Positions 37,716 to 46,814 of a DNA stretch of 64,000 nt are shown here, piece after piece (the first letter of the stretch is position 1; each line of letters begins with the position of its first letter). Source of the stretch: Opitutaceae bacterium (GTDB taxonomy: Bacteria; Verrucomicrobiota; Verrucomicrobiia; Opitutales; Opitutaceae). The notes under the pieces are model-generated. The model was not told the origin of the DNA. It saw only the letters and a program-made list of their open reading frames with translations, and searched no databases. Made by a program: the position numbers and the translations under genes. The stretch is taken from NCBI GenBank assembly GCA_016715765.1, contig JADJZJ010000010.1:57251-121250 (forward strand), in the 5' to 3' direction.

Positions 37716-38741
37716 ATGTCCAAGCGCGCCGTCCTCCTCGTCAACCTGGGTTCGCCCGATTCCACATCGGTCCCCGACGTCCGGCGCTACCTGCGCGAAT
37801 TCCTCGGCGATGAGCGCGTGCTCGATCTCCCCGCCCCCTTCCGCTGGGCGCTGCTGGAGGGCATCATCCTCCGCACCCGGCCCAAAAAATCCGCCCATGC
37901 CTATCAGCAGATTTGGACTGCAGAGGGGTCGCCGCTGATTGTCACCTCCCGCAGCGTGCGGGAAAAGCTCGCGGGCGTGCTGGGTGCCGCCACTCCGGTC
38001 TACCTGGCCATGCGCTACGGCAACCCCTCCATCGCCTCGGTCGTGGGCACCCTGGCGCGCGACGGCGTCAACGAGGTCCTGCTCTTCCCGCAATATCCGC
38101 ACTACGCGATGTCGTCCTGGGAAACCGTCGTCGTGCGCGTGATGGAGGAGGTCGCCAAACAGGCGCCCGGCCTCAGGGTGACGACCGTGCAGCCGTTCTT
38201 CGCCGACGCCGACTACATCGAGGCGCTCAACACCGTGGTTGCCCCGTACCTGGCCCGGCCGCACGACCATGTGCTGTTCTCCTATCACGGCGTGCCCGAG
38301 CGCCACATGCGCAAGGCCGACTCCTCCCGCGCCCACTGCACGGTCGTCCCCGACTGCTGCACCACCTGCTCTCCCGCCCACGCCACCTGCTACAAGGCCC
38401 AGTGCCTGGCCACCACGCGCGCCCTTGTCGCCCGCACCGGACTCACACCGGCCGGACACTCGGTATCCTTTCAGTCGCGGCTCGCCGGCGAACCCTGGCT
38501 CACGCCCTTCACCGACAAGGTGCTCGCGAACCTCCCCGCCCAGGGCGTGAAACGCCTGCTCATCCTCTGCCCCGCCTTCATCACGGACTGCCTGGAGACG
38601 CTGGAGGAAATCCAGCAGGAGGGCCGGGACATTTTCCTCGGCGCCGGCGGCGAATCCTTCCAGCAGATTCCCTGCCTGAACGATCACCCCGCCTATATCG
38701 ATTTTCTCGCCAACCGGACCCGGCGGTGGCTGAATGGCTGA
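37716..38741 (+). CDS. hemH: Ferrochelatase
   Basis: 341 residues from the ATG at 37716. NLGSPDSTSVPDVRRYLREFL opens the family; the active His lies in LFSYHGVPERHMRKAD, and the FQSRLAGEPWLTPFTD and CPAFITDCLETLEE motifs follow. A cysteine cluster (CCTTCSPAHATC) between them may hold an Fe-S cluster, as in some bacterial ferrochelatases. It inserts iron into protoporphyrin. The 3' end overlaps the histidine kinase start by 8 nt. Confidence 0.95.
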   Translation: MSKRAVLLVNLGSPDSTSVPDVRRYLREFLGDERVLDLPAPFRWALLEGIILRTRPKKSAHAYQQIWTAEGSPLIVTSRSVREKLAGVLGAATPVYLAMRYGNPSIASVVGTLARDGVNEVLLFPQYPHYAMSSWETVVVRVMEEVAKQAPGLRVTTVQPFFADADYIEALNTVVAPYLARPHDHVLFSYHGVPERHMRKADSSRAHCTVVPDCCTTCSPAHATCYKAQCLATTRALVARTGLTPAGHSVSFQSRLAGEPWLTPFTDKVLANLPAQGVKRLLILCPAFITDCLETLEEIQQEGRDIFLGAGGESFQQIPCLNDHPAYIDFLANRTRRWLNG

Positions 38742-41400
38742 AGCAGTGACTTCACCGCGACCAGCCCCCGATCCCTCCCCCGGACAGACTCCGCCGGTAG
38801 CGGTCTTGGTGCTCGACCTCGCCGGCACGGTTGTGGCCGCCAATGACAGCGCGCATGCCCTCTGGCGGACCGAACCGGGCGCACTCAACGGCCAGCCCTT
38901 CGTCGGCCTCTTCGAATTCGAGTTCACCTCCAAGGATCCCGACTGGCTGGAAATGCAGTGGAGCGCCCTGCGCGAGGCCGCCACCGACCATACCGCCCCC
39001 TTCATCGCCCGCAGCCATGACGGCGGCGCCCGGCCCGTGCAGGTGCGCCTTGAATTGGTGCACGGACTCGACGACCGGCTGCTGGCCAGCGTGCAAACCG
39101 TGGTGGCGGCTGCACCCGGCCGGGCAGCCGCGGGGGATCAGGCCGGAATTCTTTCGGCGCACAACGGCATCGGCTTCTTCGATCTGGATATGGCCTCGGG
39201 TCGGGCCACGTATTCGCCAGCCTGGAAAAAGATGCTCGGCTATGTGAACGCCGAACTGGCCGACCAGCCCGCCACCTGGGAACAGCTCCTGCATCCCGAG
39301 GACTCCTTTGCCGCCCCGTTCCGCATCGGCAAGCACGCCACCACCGGCACCCGGCCCTTCGATGTCGAGTTCCGCCTCCGGCACCGGCTCGGCCACTACG
39401 TCTGGATGCACTGCCTGGGCCTGCAGGTGATCGGCGAGGACGGCCAGCTCGTGCGCGTGAGCGGACTGCAGCTGGACATCACCGAACGCAAGGAGGCCGA
39501 GGAGGCCAGCATCGCCGGCGACGCCCGCCTGCAGCAGCTGAGCAGCGACGGCCCGCTGGGCGCCTTCGAGCTGGATTTCGCCGCGCAGCAATTCTGGTAC
39601 TCGCCCGCCTGGCAGCGGCTGCTGGGCTATGGGGACGACACGGTCGCCCCGACCGCGGCCGCCTTCCTGGCCGTCCTCCCCCCGGCCGAGGCCGATGCGG
39701 GACTCGAGTCCTGGTTCCTCCAGCGTGCACCCGGCCAGGAGACCCTGCTCGAATCCGTGTCACTGCAGCACAAGGACGGCTCGCTCATCACCCTGCTGCT
39801 CGGCGCCGCCCGCACCCTGAACCGGAAAAAGGAGCTCGTGCGCGTCACCGGTTTCATCTGTCCGCTCCCCGCCGCCGCGGTCGTTGCGTCCGCCGCGGTC
39901 ACGCCGGAGGGGCTCACGGCGGACGCCTTTGCGGCGCTCGCGGAATCCGTGATCCTCGCCGACAACGGGAGCCGCGTGCTCAGCCTCAACGCCGCGGCCG
40001 AGCGCATGCTGCACACCACCGCCGCGGAAGCGGCCGGCAAGCCCCTCCCCGAGGTCTTCAAGCTGGTCCATCGCGAAAGCGGCCAGCCGGGCGACAACCC
40101 CGGCGAACTCGCCCTCGCCGCCGAGAATCCCCTGCCGCTGTCCCGCGAGCATGCGCTGGCGGTCGGCGACGCCCCGCCGGTCCCGATCATCTGGAGCGCC
40201 CGCGCCTCCTTCGGCGCCGATGGCCGCGCCCGCGGCATCGTGGTGATCTTCCGCAATCCGGACGAGATGACCCTTTCGCCCGATGAACTGGTGAAGGCGA
40301 ACCGCTACGAGGCCCTCGCCCTGCTCGCCGGCGGCATCGCGCATGACTTCAACAATCTCCTGACCACCATCATGGGTGGCATCTCCCTCGCGAAGGACAA
40401 CCACGACTACACCGCCCTCGCCGACGCCGAGCAGTCCTGCCTGACGGCCAAGGGCCTCACCAAGCAGCTGCTCGCCTTCGCCAAGGGCGGCGCCGGCTCC
40501 CGCATGGTTTCCCCGGTGCCCGCCATTCTCCATGATTCCGTGAAGATCGCCGCCGCCGGCAGCACCGCGCGGATCGCCGTGGAGGCGGCGGACGAGGTGT
40601 GGCCCGTCCTGGTCGACCGTTCGCAGATCCTGCAGGTGTTCCAGAACTTCATCGTCAACGCCCTGCAGGCCATGCCGCCGGAACCGCACCGCGCCGAGGT
40701 GCAAATCCGGGCGCGCAACGTCAGCCTCACGGCCGGCCAGATCGAGGGCCTGGAAGCCGGCGACTACGTGGAGTTCGAGGTCCGCGACAACGCCGCCGGC
40801 ATCAAGCCCGAACACCTCACCAGGATCTTCGATCCCTTCTTCACCACGAAGAAACACGGCACGGGCCTGGGCCTGGCGACCGTGCTCTCGGTGGTGCGCA
40901 AGCACGGCGGCCAGATCGCCGTCGCCTCCACCGTCGGCACCGGCACGGTCTTCACGGTCTACCTGCCCCGCGCCGACCAGCCCGTCGAGGTGCAGGCCCG
41001 CCGCGCGCCCTCGCTGCGCTTCGGCACCGGCCGCGTGCTGTTCATGGATGATGACGCCAAGATCTGCACGCTCACCGCCAGCATGCTCCAGAGCCTGGAC
41101 TACAAGTTCGACATCGCCAAAAGCGGCGAGGAGGCGGTCACGTTCTACAAACGCTACCTCAACATCGGCCGGCCGTACGACGTGGTCATCATGGACCTCA
41201 CGGTGATCGGCGGCATGGGCGGCGAGGAATGCTTCAACGTGCTCAAGGCCCTCGACCCCGACGTCCGCGCCATTGTCTCCAGCGGCTACGACAACGAGGA
41301 CATGGCCCGCCGCTACTTCGACCAGGGCTTCTGCGGCTACCTGACCAAGCCCTACCGCGTCAACGACCTCGGCAAAGTCATCAAGGCCGTCGTGGGCTGA
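38734..41400 (+). CDS. Multi-PAS hybrid histidine kinase with C-terminal receiver
   Basis: 888 residues with no membrane segment. Three or four PAS-like domains occupy residues 1-510 (a clear PAS/PAC pair at about 130-250 ends in LDITERKEAEE). The kinase H-box is GGIAHDFNNLL with His537. The ATPase region has NALQAMPP, FDPFFTTKKHGTGLGLATV and a G2 GTGTVF box. A receiver follows from about 765, with the phospho-acceptor Asp821 in VVIMDLTVIGGMGG and Lys in YLTKPYR. A soluble redox, light or ligand sensor is plausible. It is translationally coupled to hemH, which may hint at heme or redox input. Output partners are not in the window. Confidence 0.92.
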   Translation: MAEAVTSPRPAPDPSPGQTPPVAVLVLDLAGTVVAANDSAHALWRTEPGALNGQPFVGLFEFEFTSKDPDWLEMQWSALREAATDHTAPFIARSHDGGARPVQVRLELVHGLDDRLLASVQTVVAAAPGRAAAGDQAGILSAHNGIGFFDLDMASGRATYSPAWKKMLGYVNAELADQPATWEQLLHPEDSFAAPFRIGKHATTGTRPFDVEFRLRHRLGHYVWMHCLGLQVIGEDGQLVRVSGLQLDITERKEAEEASIAGDARLQQLSSDGPLGAFELDFAAQQFWYSPAWQRLLGYGDDTVAPTAAAFLAVLPPAEADAGLESWFLQRAPGQETLLESVSLQHKDGSLITLLLGAARTLNRKKELVRVTGFICPLPAAAVVASAAVTPEGLTADAFAALAESVILADNGSRVLSLNAAAERMLHTTAAEAAGKPLPEVFKLVHRESGQPGDNPGELALAAENPLPLSREHALAVGDAPPVPIIWSARASFGADGRARGIVVIFRNPDEMTLSPDELVKANRYEALALLAGGIAHDFNNLLTTIMGGISLAKDNHDYTALADAEQSCLTAKGLTKQLLAFAKGGAGSRMVSPVPAILHDSVKIAAAGSTARIAVEAADEVWPVLVDRSQILQVFQNFIVNALQAMPPEPHRAEVQIRARNVSLTAGQIEGLEAGDYVEFEVRDNAAGIKPEHLTRIFDPFFTTKKHGTGLGLATVLSVVRKHGGQIAVASTVGTGTVFTVYLPRADQPVEVQARRAPSLRFGTGRVLFMDDDAKICTLTASMLQSLDYKFDIAKSGEEAVTFYKRYLNIGRPYDVVIMDLTVIGGMGGEECFNVLKALDPDVRAIVSSGYDNEDMARRYFDQGFCGYLTKPYRVNDLGKVIKAVVG

Positions 41401-41420
41401 GATACCAACTGTCTCAGACT

Positions 41421-41539
41421 TTTAACCGGACAAAGATCACACAGTTCCTGACGCGGATGAAGCATCCGAGGGGCGCCATAGGCGCACGGGTGTGCTGAAT
41501 ACAGCCGCGCCGGGGCGCTTTGTGCTCCGTGGTCAAACC
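41421..41539. repeat. Intergenic repeat sharing its core with 35918-36027
   Basis: TTTAACCGGACAAAGATCAC and the inverse GCTTTGTGCTCCGTGGTCAA are degenerate arms. The core 41447-41492 (CCTGACGCGGATGAAGCATC ... GGCGCCATAGGCGC) is nearly the same as in the earlier element. It ends in the stop region of the hyfI-like gene. Confidence 0.8.
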
Positions 41540-42330
41540 GCCTTGTCCGAATTCTCCAACCGGTCGAGCAACCGCAGCAGGCCGTCGAGGATGGTCAGCG
41601 GATGCGGCGGGCAGCCGGGAATGAAAAGATCAACGGGCACGATGCCCTCCGCGCCGTTGTTCGCTTCGGCATGATCGACAAACGGGCCGCCGGAGATCGC
41701 GCAGGCGCCGACCGCGATGACGAGCTTCGGCGCCGGCACCGCCTCCCACGTCTTGCGCAGCGCCAGCTCCATGCCCTTGGTCACCGGTCCCGTGATCAGG
41801 AGTCCGTCGGCATGGCGGGGCGACGCGACGAACTGGATGCCGAAGCGCCCCAGGTCCCAGCCAATGGTACCCAGCACGTTCGTGTCGGCCTCGCAGGCAT
41901 TGCAGCCGCCCGCGCTTACCTGCCGCAATCGCAGCGAACGGCCGAAGAGCTTGCGTAACTTGCCATCGAGCGCGACGGCCAGCCGCAACTCCTCCTGACC
42001 CGGCGCGCCGAGGAGCAAATCCTCCCGCCGGCGCACGGCCATGCGATGATCGCCGGTCTGGGTGATCGCCTGCGTCGGACAGGCCTCGATGCACTCGGCG
42101 CAGAACAGGCAGCGGCCCAAATCGAGGGCGACCGGTCCGCCCGGTTTGCGCGCAATGGCCTGTGTCGGACACACCGGAATGCAGGCCTGGCAGCCGTCGG
42201 CGCACCTGGCGGCGTCCACCCGGAGGGCGCCCCCGTGCCGGTCGGGCAGCGCCGGCGCCGGACCCTGGGGATACGGCATGGTCTCGCAGCCGCGCTTCAG
42301 TCGGTGGATCAGGGTGTCGAGGACGAACAT
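41533..42330 (-). CDS. Ferredoxin-HyfI/NuoB-like small subunit fusion of an Ehr-type complex
   Basis: 265 residues from the ATG at 42330. Residues 43-90 hold two 4Fe-4S motifs (C43, C47, C50, C54 and C74, C77, C80, C84), as in HyfH/NuoI. Residues 130-265 are the HycG/HyfI/NuoB small subunit with C143 and C146 in GGCNACEADT, C210 in VGACAISGG and C240 in IPGCPPHP, so the proximal cluster is complete. Electron entry from an unidentified donor is likely. It is the last gene of the operon, 16 nt after the large subunit. The HyfH+HyfI fusion order is unusual but clear. Confidence 0.9.
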   Translation of the reverse strand: MFVLDTLIHRLKRGCETMPYPQGPAPALPDRHGGALRVDAARCADGCQACIPVCPTQAIARKPGGPVALDLGRCLFCAECIEACPTQAITQTGDHRMAVRRREDLLLGAPGQEELRLAVALDGKLRKLFGRSLRLRQVSAGGCNACEADTNVLGTIGWDLGRFGIQFVASPRHADGLLITGPVTKGMELALRKTWEAVPAPKLVIAVGACAISGGPFVDHAEANNGAEGIVPVDLFIPGCPPHPLTILDGLLRLLDRLENSDKAV

Positions 42331-42346
42331 GGCGGTGGTCGCGGCT

Positions 42347-43828
42347 TCAGAGATCGAAGCCGCAGTAGGAAAGATTGAAGCTCTTGTTGCAGATCGGGAA
42401 ATCCGAGATGGCCGTGCCGCGCAGCGCGAGGGCCAGCCCGGTCCAGTTGTGGAACGAGGGATCGACGATCTTGTAGCGGCGGAACCGGCCGGCCGCATCC
42501 GTCAACGCCACATGGCAGACTTCGCCGCGCCAGCCCTCGACGAGCGCCACCGCCAGGGTCTCCGGCGCCGGGGCACCCGGGTCCGCGTGGAGTTCGCCCT
42601 CGACCGGACCCGCGAGCTGCTCGCGCAGAAAATCACCGGAGCGCTGGATCTCGAGCGACCGCACCCGAGCGCGGGCAAACACGTCTCCGCCCGGCCACAC
42701 GACGACGGGCACCTGCGCGAAACGATGCCAGCCGGCCGGATGATCGTAACGCACGTCCCGGACCAGGCCGCAGGCGCGCGCCGCCAGTCCCACCAGCCCG
42801 ATCTCCGTCGCCTGCGCGGGAAACACCGTGCCGACATTCTCGAAACGTCCGCGCACCGACGCCGCATCCCACAGCCAGGTCGCGGCCTGCTCGGTGTCGG
42901 CGAGCGCCACGATCAGTCGCTCCAGCAGCGTCCGGGCCCGCGCCTCGTCGAGTTCCTGCCGGCAGCCGCCGGGCCGCACGAGGCCGCGGCCGAAACGATT
43001 GCCGCAGAGCATGGCCGTAAGATTGAGAAAATCGCCGCGGATTTTTCCGCAGGCCGCGGAGGTCGGCAGGAAGGCAACGTCATTCGCCAGCGCCCCGAGG
43101 TCGCCGGTGTGGTTGGCCAGGCGCTCCAGTTCCAGCGCGATCGCCCGCAGCCATTGCGCGCGCAGCGGCGCCTCGCCGCCGGCCAGGGCCTCCAGTACCG
43201 TCGCATGCGCGGTCGCGTGCGCGATGGTGGTGTCGCCTGAAACGGTCTCCATCTGGCTCATCGTCGCGCGGTGCGGACCGCCGGCCAGCGCGGTCTCGAC
43301 GCCGCGGTGCTGGTAGCCCAGGGCGATCTCGAGGTGCAGCACCTCCTCGCCGGCGCATTGGAAACGGAAATGTCCCGGCTCGATGATGCCGGCATGCACC
43401 GGCCCGACGGCCACCTCGTGCACCTCCGGTCCCTCGACGCGGAAAAACTCGCCATTCGCCGGCGCCAGCCCGTCCGTGCGGCGCACCGGCTTCAGCCAGG
43501 GATGGCCCTCCGGCGTGAGGCCGTGCTGCTCCCAGACCTCGCGCTCGAACATGTGCGCCTGCGTGTGCGTGACCGTGAGCGCCGGATAACCGCCGGTGCA
43601 GGGAGTGCTGCGTCCCACCGCGAGGGTGTTGTCGGCATCGTAGGCGAGCAGCGCGACCAGCCGCACCGCCCCACCCTCGGGCACGCCGAACCAGGCGCAC
43701 AGTCGCGCCCCGCGATCCAGTTCCTTGGCGGTCGTGCGCACCAGTTCCGCGGCCGGCCACTCCGGGATGTCCGCCCAGGGCAGGCTGGTGGCGTTGGCCA
43801 GCAGGGCAAAGGGGGTCTCGGCACTCAT
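42347..43828 (-). CDS. HyfG/HycE-like large subunit (NuoC-NuoD fusion) lacking NiFe ligands
   Basis: 493 residues from the ATG at 43828. The N-terminal part (MFEREVWEQHGLTPEGHPWL) is NuoC-like; the rest follows NuoD/HyfG. Group 4 hydrogenases need CxxC after an ER at the first site; here the sequence is METVSGDTTIAH (193-204) without cysteine. At the C-terminus the usual DPCxxC is replaced by C480 and C489 in PICNKSFNLSYCGFDL, nine apart. A NiFe centre therefore cannot form in the normal way. It matches energy-converting-hydrogenase-related (Ehr) large subunits in which the catalytic metal site is gone. Start and upstream stop overlap as ATGA. Confidence 0.88.
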   Translation of the reverse strand: MSAETPFALLANATSLPWADIPEWPAAELVRTTAKELDRGARLCAWFGVPEGGAVRLVALLAYDADNTLAVGRSTPCTGGYPALTVTHTQAHMFEREVWEQHGLTPEGHPWLKPVRRTDGLAPANGEFFRVEGPEVHEVAVGPVHAGIIEPGHFRFQCAGEEVLHLEIALGYQHRGVETALAGGPHRATMSQMETVSGDTTIAHATAHATVLEALAGGEAPLRAQWLRAIALELERLANHTGDLGALANDVAFLPTSAACGKIRGDFLNLTAMLCGNRFGRGLVRPGGCRQELDEARARTLLERLIVALADTEQAATWLWDAASVRGRFENVGTVFPAQATEIGLVGLAARACGLVRDVRYDHPAGWHRFAQVPVVVWPGGDVFARARVRSLEIQRSGDFLREQLAGPVEGELHADPGAPAPETLAVALVEGWRGEVCHVALTDAAGRFRRYKIVDPSFHNWTGLALALRGTAISDFPICNKSFNLSYCGFDL

Positions 43829-45267
43829 GGCGTGGGATAAAGTTGGTTGACGGCGGCCGTCCACGCGTCCTGCAGGACCGCCGGGGTGAACAGACCCAGC
43901 CAGAGAGAGAAACCCAGCAGGGCCAGGGGCGGCAGAATCACGCCCGCCGATTCGATGAACCGTTGGCCGGTGACCCGCGCCGCCGGCTTCGGCCGGCCGT
44001 CCACGATCCCGAAGACCACGCGGGTGATCCCGAAAAAGGCGAACAGCAGGCAGCCGAGGAACATGAAGGTCGCGGCGCCGTGCCCGGAGGCAAAGCCCAC
44101 CCGCACCAGCCGCAGTTCGCTGAAGAACGGACCAAAAGGCGGACAGGCCGTGACGGCGAACATGCCGGTGACGAAGATCGCCACGGAGCGCGGGGTCAGC
44201 GCGGACATGCCGCGGACGTCATCCATGGCGGCGGAACCGGCCGCCCGGCGGATGTTGCCGGCGCTGAGGAAGAGCGCGCCCTTGGTGAGGCTGTTGGCCC
44301 ACACGTGGAACAGCGCGGTCCACACGCCCGCCCCGCCGAACGCCGCGCCGATGCTCAGGATGCCCATGTGCTCGACGCTGGAATAGGCCAGCATGCGCTT
44401 GAAATCCCGCGTCCCGAGCAGAAAGAGCGCCGCCACCAGCATGGAGAACAGTCCGATCACCAGCAGGGTCTGGTCGGCCATCGCGCTCTCGCCCGCCGCC
44501 GCGACCACGGCGCGCACGCGCAGGATCGCCGTGAACGCCACGGTGGTCACCCCGCCCGCCAGCAGCGCACCCACGATGCCGGGAGCCTCGCCATAGGCGT
44601 CGGGCTTCCAGGTGTGCATCGGTGCCAACCCCATCTTCGTGCCGTAGCCGACGAGCAGCAGCACCCAGGCGATCAGCACCCAGGGTCGCGAAAGTCCGGC
44701 CCCCTGCGCCATCAATGATACAAACGTCAGATTGCCGTCCCCGCCCCCGTGGATCGAGGCATAGCCCAGGCAGAATGAACCCAGCAGCGACAGGGCGATG
44801 CCGGTGCCGCCGACCAGCAGGTACTTCCACGTCGCCTCGAAGGCGCGCGGCGTGCCGTTGAAATGCAGCAGCGGCACCGCGGCCAGCGTGACCGCCTCGG
44901 TCGCGATCCAGAGCAGACCCAGGTGCCGCGCCTGATGGCCCGCGCTCAGCAAACCCAGGATGGTCAGCAGCAGCGCCACGAACACCCGGTTCGGCCGCTC
45001 CTGCCGGATGCGCAGGTAGGCGACGCCGTAGAACGCGCAGACGAGAAACAGCAGCGACACCGCCGGCAGCACCGCCCGCGCGAGCGGATCGAAACCCAGC
45101 CAGCCCGACGCCTCCACCTCCGGCGGATGCCAGAGCAGCCAGAAGGACAGCGCCGTATGCAACAGGCCGAAGACCGGCAGCAATTGGGGCCGGGACAGAT
45201 TCGACCGCCAGGCCACCGCCACGACGGCGCCCACCAGGGGAAGGAGAATGAGCAGGAGGGAAATCAT
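43825..45267 (-). CDS. HyfF/NuoN-like antiporter subunit
   Basis: 480 residues, about fourteen membrane helices. The channel residues of Mrp/complex I antiporter subunits are visible: Glu in LLWIATEAVTLAAVPLL, Lys in VGYGTKMGLAPMHTWKPDAYGEAP and a second Lys in NSLTKGALFLSAGNIRRA. HyfF is the antiporter next to the hydrophilic arm in hydrogenase-4-like complexes. It overlaps the HyfE-like gene upstream and the HyfG-like gene downstream by 4 nt each. Confidence 0.9.
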   Translation of the reverse strand: MISLLLILLPLVGAVVAVAWRSNLSRPQLLPVFGLLHTALSFWLLWHPPEVEASGWLGFDPLARAVLPAVSLLFLVCAFYGVAYLRIRQERPNRVFVALLLTILGLLSAGHQARHLGLLWIATEAVTLAAVPLLHFNGTPRAFEATWKYLLVGGTGIALSLLGSFCLGYASIHGGGDGNLTFVSLMAQGAGLSRPWVLIAWVLLLVGYGTKMGLAPMHTWKPDAYGEAPGIVGALLAGGVTTVAFTAILRVRAVVAAAGESAMADQTLLVIGLFSMLVAALFLLGTRDFKRMLAYSSVEHMGILSIGAAFGGAGVWTALFHVWANSLTKGALFLSAGNIRRAAGSAAMDDVRGMSALTPRSVAIFVTGMFAVTACPPFGPFFSELRLVRVGFASGHGAATFMFLGCLLFAFFGITRVVFGIVDGRPKPAARVTGQRFIESAGVILPPLALLGFSLWLGLFTPAVLQDAWTAAVNQLYPTP

Positions 45268-45905
45268 TCGCGTAGCACGGTGAGTTTGCGCGTATCGAGG
45301 GAATCGAAGGCGCGTTGGATGCGGTCCACGATGATGCCGATGACGAAGACGCCCACCGTCAGGTCGAGCAGCACGCCCGCCTCCACCAGCAGCGGGGTCG
45401 AGTGGATGAGCAGGAGGCCGAACAGGTAGATACCGTTTTCCAGGATCAGGTAGCCGCAGACCTGGGCGATGGCCTTCAACCGGCCGATGAGCAGAATGAA
45501 GCCCGTGAGCACGGAGGCCAGCGCCCCCGGCACCAGCAGGGAGCCGGCGTGTTCCGGGAGCAGCGGCAGCGAATGCGCCAGCGCCACCGCCGCGATCGTG
45601 CCGCCCGCGCCCAGCAGCAGCGAGGGCACGAAGCCGATGAGCGGATCCAGTTCGCGCTCGATGTGCGCCGCGCGCATCGCCCGGCGCAGCAGCCAGGGAA
45701 TCAGGAAGCCCTTGCCCGTGATGGTGGCCGCCATCACGAGATAAACCCGCCAGTCGGGTTCATGCTCCAGCAGCAGCGGCATCAATCCCAAAATGATCCC
45801 CTGCGTCGCCACGGCGCGGATCAGGGAGGGCAGCCGGCTGCTGCCCAGGGCGACCAGGTTCATGCCCATTGCAAGACCGATGAGGAGGTTGAGGTAACCG
45901 CTCAC
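45264..45905 (-). CDS. HyfE/NuoK-like membrane subunit
   Basis: 213 residues from the GTG at 45905, which overlaps the upstream stop as GTGA. Six or so membrane helices, with the HyfE pattern YLVMAATITGKGFLIPWLL and CGYLILENGIYLFGLLLI, including the membrane-buried Glu. It links proton movement between the HyfC-like and antiporter subunits. A longer reading frame upstream is an artefact of the frameshift in the HyfC-like gene. Confidence 0.88.
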   Translation of the reverse strand: MSGYLNLLIGLAMGMNLVALGSSRLPSLIRAVATQGIILGLMPLLLEHEPDWRVYLVMAATITGKGFLIPWLLRRAMRAAHIERELDPLIGFVPSLLLGAGGTIAAVALAHSLPLLPEHAGSLLVPGALASVLTGFILLIGRLKAIAQVCGYLILENGIYLFGLLLIHSTPLLVEAGVLLDLTVGVFVIGIIVDRIQRAFDSLDTRKLTVLRE

Positions 45906-46814
45906 GAGGCGCCTCCCTTCCACGCCACCAGCAGGGCAAAAAGGCAGAACAGCACCGCGGTGGTCAGCAGCAGCGGCACGCGCCGGAAGGCGAACCGCGC
46001 GAGCAGCGACTCGATCAATCCCACCCCGACCGTCACGACCAGCACGCCGGCCAGCAGCATCCCGGTCGCGGCATAAGCGGAAAGATCCCCCATCGGCAGC
46101 ACGGCCTCGGTGCGTCAGCAGCACGGCAAAGAGCAGGAGTTTCAGCGCGGCGCCGTGCAGGATCACCGCCAGCGGCGGGCCGCTGTGGTCGAGCACCATC
46201 ACTTCATGGATCATGGTGAGTTCGAGATGCGTGTTGGGATCGTCAAAGGGCACACGGCAGTTCTCGGCCAGCAGCACGGTGAACAGGCCGACCGCCAGCA
46301 GCGCCGCCCCGGCCCCGGCCGACGGCGCCAGCATCGTCGCCAGCGAAATGCTGCCGGTCTGCACGCACAGCGTCAGCATCGCCGCGATCATGGCCGCCTC
46401 CGCCAGCACCGCATAGCTGACCTCCCGGGCCGCGCCCATGCCCTCAAACGCGGAACCCGTTTCCATGGCCGCCCAGGCGGTGCAGAAACGCGCCAGCGCC
46501 AGCAGATAAAGCATGAGCAGCACGTCGCCGCGGAAACTCAGCGTCGCCCCGGCGGGTCCCAGCGGAATCAGGCAGGCCGCGCCGACCAACGCCACCCAGG
46601 CCACGGCGGGACCGAAGATGAACCCGGGCGAAGCCAGTTTGCTGAGCACGACCTGCTTCTGCCAGAGCCGCGCGAGGTCGTAGTAAAGCTGGAGGACCGG
46701 CGGTCCGCGCCGGCCTGCCACCCAGGCCTTCACCTTGTTGATGATGCCGGGCAGCAACGGCGCCAGCAGGAGCCACCACGCCAGGCGCAGGATCACATCG
46801 AATACGGTGCTCAT
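45902..46814 (-). pseudogene. HyfC/NuoH-like membrane subunit, one frameshift
   Basis: The ATG at 46814 overlaps the upstream stop (ATGA). The first 230 or so residues (WWLLLAPLLPGIINKVKAW; LAENCRVPFDDPNTHLELTMIHE with the conserved acidic quinone-side loop; HGAALKLLLFAVLLTH) are open, then the frame is lost at 46103-46112. The last 66 or so residues (PMGDLSAYAATGM to AWKGGAS) are open in another frame to 45902. Removing one C from CACCGAG restores 303 residues, normal for HyfC. All flanking genes are intact and tightly coupled, so a consensus error is at least as likely as real decay. Confidence 0.8.
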
